DNA of 5,105 bases, from NCBI GenBank assembly GCA_022736535.1, contig DZCT01000378.1, positions 1 to 5,105 on the forward strand, in the 5' to 3' direction. Both the position numbers and the translations under genes were made by a program. This stretch comes from Desulfatirhabdium butyrativorans (GTDB lineage Bacteria; Desulfobacterota; Desulfobacteria; Desulfobacterales; JAIFKL01). Below the pieces are notes generated by a model. That model searched no databases and was not told the origin of the DNA. It was given only the letters and a program-made list of their open reading frames with translations. Positions 4,007 to 5,105 of the stretch are shown in pieces. Positions within the stretch are counted from its first letter, which is position 1. Each line of letters opens with the position of its first letter.

Positions 4007-4044
4007 TTTTGCACTCCGGAGCCGGGCTGCGCGTCCGATCTGCA

Positions 4045-4065
4045 TTCCCACGCAGAGCGTGGGAA
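4045..4065. repeat. Palindromic dispersed repeat
   Basis: TTCCCACGC (4045-4053) and GCGTGGGAA (4057-4065) form a perfect 9-bp stem with loop AGA. It lies downstream of the GAF gene stop but lacks a U-run in either direction. The motif resembles a palindrome I recall as abundant in several proteobacterial and other genomes, which would make it a repeat rather than a dedicated terminator. Confidence 0.65.
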
Positions 4066-4104
4066 CGAGAGGCGGGGGAAAACGGATATTCCGCTTGTTT
4101 CAGG

Positions 4105-5105
4105 CTAAAACCACAGCCTGTGGCTCCATATTTCTTCTTCGAGATTCTTCTTGTCTTCCTGAAGCATCAGGTACATGGAGGCATTCTGAATTGCCAGACC
4201 GCCCTGATGCGCCATCGCAGTCGCCAGCATAATATCGTTATCATCAAAATCACGGGGAACATCGCTGTAAAGCCTCAGCACGCCGATCACTTCGTCTCTG
4301 GCATTGACAGGAACGCTGAGAATCGAAACAATTCCCTCCGCTTTTTTGGCTTCCCGGTACTCAACGCCGGCTTCGGCACTGACATCTTTTACCACGATGG
4401 GGTGATTCCGAAGCGCTTCGGGAATGCCTTTTTCAGCCGATGCGGGTCCTTTATTAAGATATTTCTCGCTCAGACCGTAGCTGGCAACTAATTCCAGCGT
4501 ATTGTTTTCCTGATCCAGCAGGCGGATGGAGCTTGCCTTCACGCCGAGAATTTCGGCAATATCCGCAGACATGATGTGCATGATTTTCTTTATGTCTAAC
4601 GTGGAGTTGATGCTCACAGCCAGATCATGGAAAAGCTCCGCATTCATCGTGCGCCGTTCCGAGAGCCGGGCTTTTTCAATGGCAATCCCGCCCTGATTTG
4701 CCAAAGCCTTGACCGTTATCACCATGTCTTCGGGAAAATCCCTTTCCACGCCGCTGAAAACCCGCATGACGCCGATGATGTCTTTTCCTGACCGAATCGG
4801 AACGCAAAGCATTGAAACAATACCTTCTTCTTTCATCGCATCCCGATATTGAATCCGCTCGTCGGTTCCGGCATCCCTGATAATCACCGTATCTCCTTTG
4901 AGCGTCTGAGATATGCTTTTATCCGCAGAGACCGGTCCCCTGCCGGAAAAATTTTCGCTCAGTCCGTAGCTGGCAACAATATCGAGCATCCCTGTATTTT
5001 TATTTAAAAGACGGATAGTTGCACCTTTCATGCCGAAAGCTTCGGCAATATCGGCAGTCAGAATGTGCAGAATTTTTTTGATGTCAAGGCTGGAGTTGAT
5101 GCTGA
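4105..5105 (-). CDS. Tandem GAF domain protein, N-terminus outside window
   Basis: The frame is open from the window edge to a TAG at 4105-4107, giving 332 visible residues; the ATG at 5029-5031 lies inside a conserved repeat and is not the true start. Two homologous units with a 163-residue period are seen, each opening with an LDIKKI helix (visible residues 6 and 169) followed by a GAF domain (about 14-145 and 177-308). Shared landmarks are ADIAE, VASYGLSE, EGIVS, VP, IGV and RDF; hand alignment gives about 45% identity without gaps. The protein ends in a charged helix and WSHRLWF with no kinase, GGDEF, HD-GYP or DNA-binding domain. GAF domains bind small ligands such as cyclic nucleotides, tetrapyrroles or 2-oxoacids; the ligand here cannot be told. 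A signalling output domain could still lie in the missing N-terminal part. Confidence 0.87.
   Translation of the reverse strand, partial: SINSSLDIKKILHILTADIAEAFGMKGATIRLLNKNTGMLDIVASYGLSENFSGRGPVSADKSISQTLKGDTVIIRDAGTDERIQYRDAMKEEGIVSMLCVPIRSGKDIIGVMRVFSGVERDFPEDMVITVKALANQGGIAIEKARLSERRTMNAELFHDLAVSINSTLDIKKIMHIMSADIAEILGVKASSIRLLDQENNTLELVASYGLSEKYLNKGPASAEKGIPEALRNHPIVVKDVSAEAGVEYREAKKAEGIVSILSVPVNARDEVIGVLRLYSDVPRDFDDNDIMLATAMAHQGGLAIQNASMYLMLQEDKKNLEEEIWSHRLWF

Larger units (their letters stand above)
3908..4021. repeat. 12-bp inverted repeats bounding the hydratase control region
   Basis: CTCCGGAGTGCA (3908-3919) and TGCACTCCGGAG (4010-4021) are perfect inverted repeats 114 bp apart end to end; each contains the 8-bp palindrome CTCCGGAG. 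No target duplication is seen outside, so a mobile element is not favoured; paired operator sites are an alternative. The span lies about 42 to 156 bases upstream of the hydratase start and contains the two repeat sets listed next. Confidence 0.6.

Overview
The window looks like a chromosomal segment of a Gram-negative, probably deltaproteobacterial (Desulfobacterota-like) organism. This rests on gene content: a UspA protein next to a CBS-CBS-ACT protein, a sigma-54 type promoter, a PilZ protein with a zinc-ribbon tail, tandem GAF domains, and many small palindromic repeats between genes. The taxonomic call is inference from remembered family distribution, not a search result.

Layout. At 1-576 (+) is the 3' part of a gene for a heptad-repeat coiled coil fused to a PD-(D/E)XK nuclease-like domain. 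From 577 to 1114 there is no gene: 591-859 is a dense island of inverted repeats, and 860-1114 is AT-rich regulatory DNA ending in a good sigma-54 promoter (1033-1049). That promoter drives a likely two-gene stress or energy-sensing operon: a UspA-family protein (1115-1573) and a CBS-CBS-ACT protein (1653-2333). Immediately after comes a 156-bp MITE-like element (2332-2487) with 18-bp terminal inverted repeats and a 6-bp direct repeat on each side; it supplies two bases of the CBS gene's stop codon. More hairpin repeats fill 2497-2699, followed by a weak promoter and a PilZ protein with a C-terminal zinc ribbon (2840-3331). A bidirectional terminator (3352-3405) separates it from the converging minus-strand MaoC-like hydratase gene (3437-3865). 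Upstream of the hydratase gene is an unusually repeat-rich control region (3908-4021), then a common-type palindrome (4045-4065), and then the 3' part of a minus-strand gene for a protein with at least two tandem GAF domains (4105-5105), cut by the window edge.

Functionally the theme is sensing: ATP (Usp), adenosine nucleotides and perhaps an amino acid (CBS/ACT), cyclic di-GMP (PilZ) and an unknown small ligand (GAF). The hydratase is the only clear metabolic enzyme. I see no complete defence system, CRISPR array, tRNA or rRNA. The most notable items are the MITE-like insertion at the CBS stop codon, the contiguous folded repeat block at 591-701, and the phased repeats upstream of the hydratase gene.
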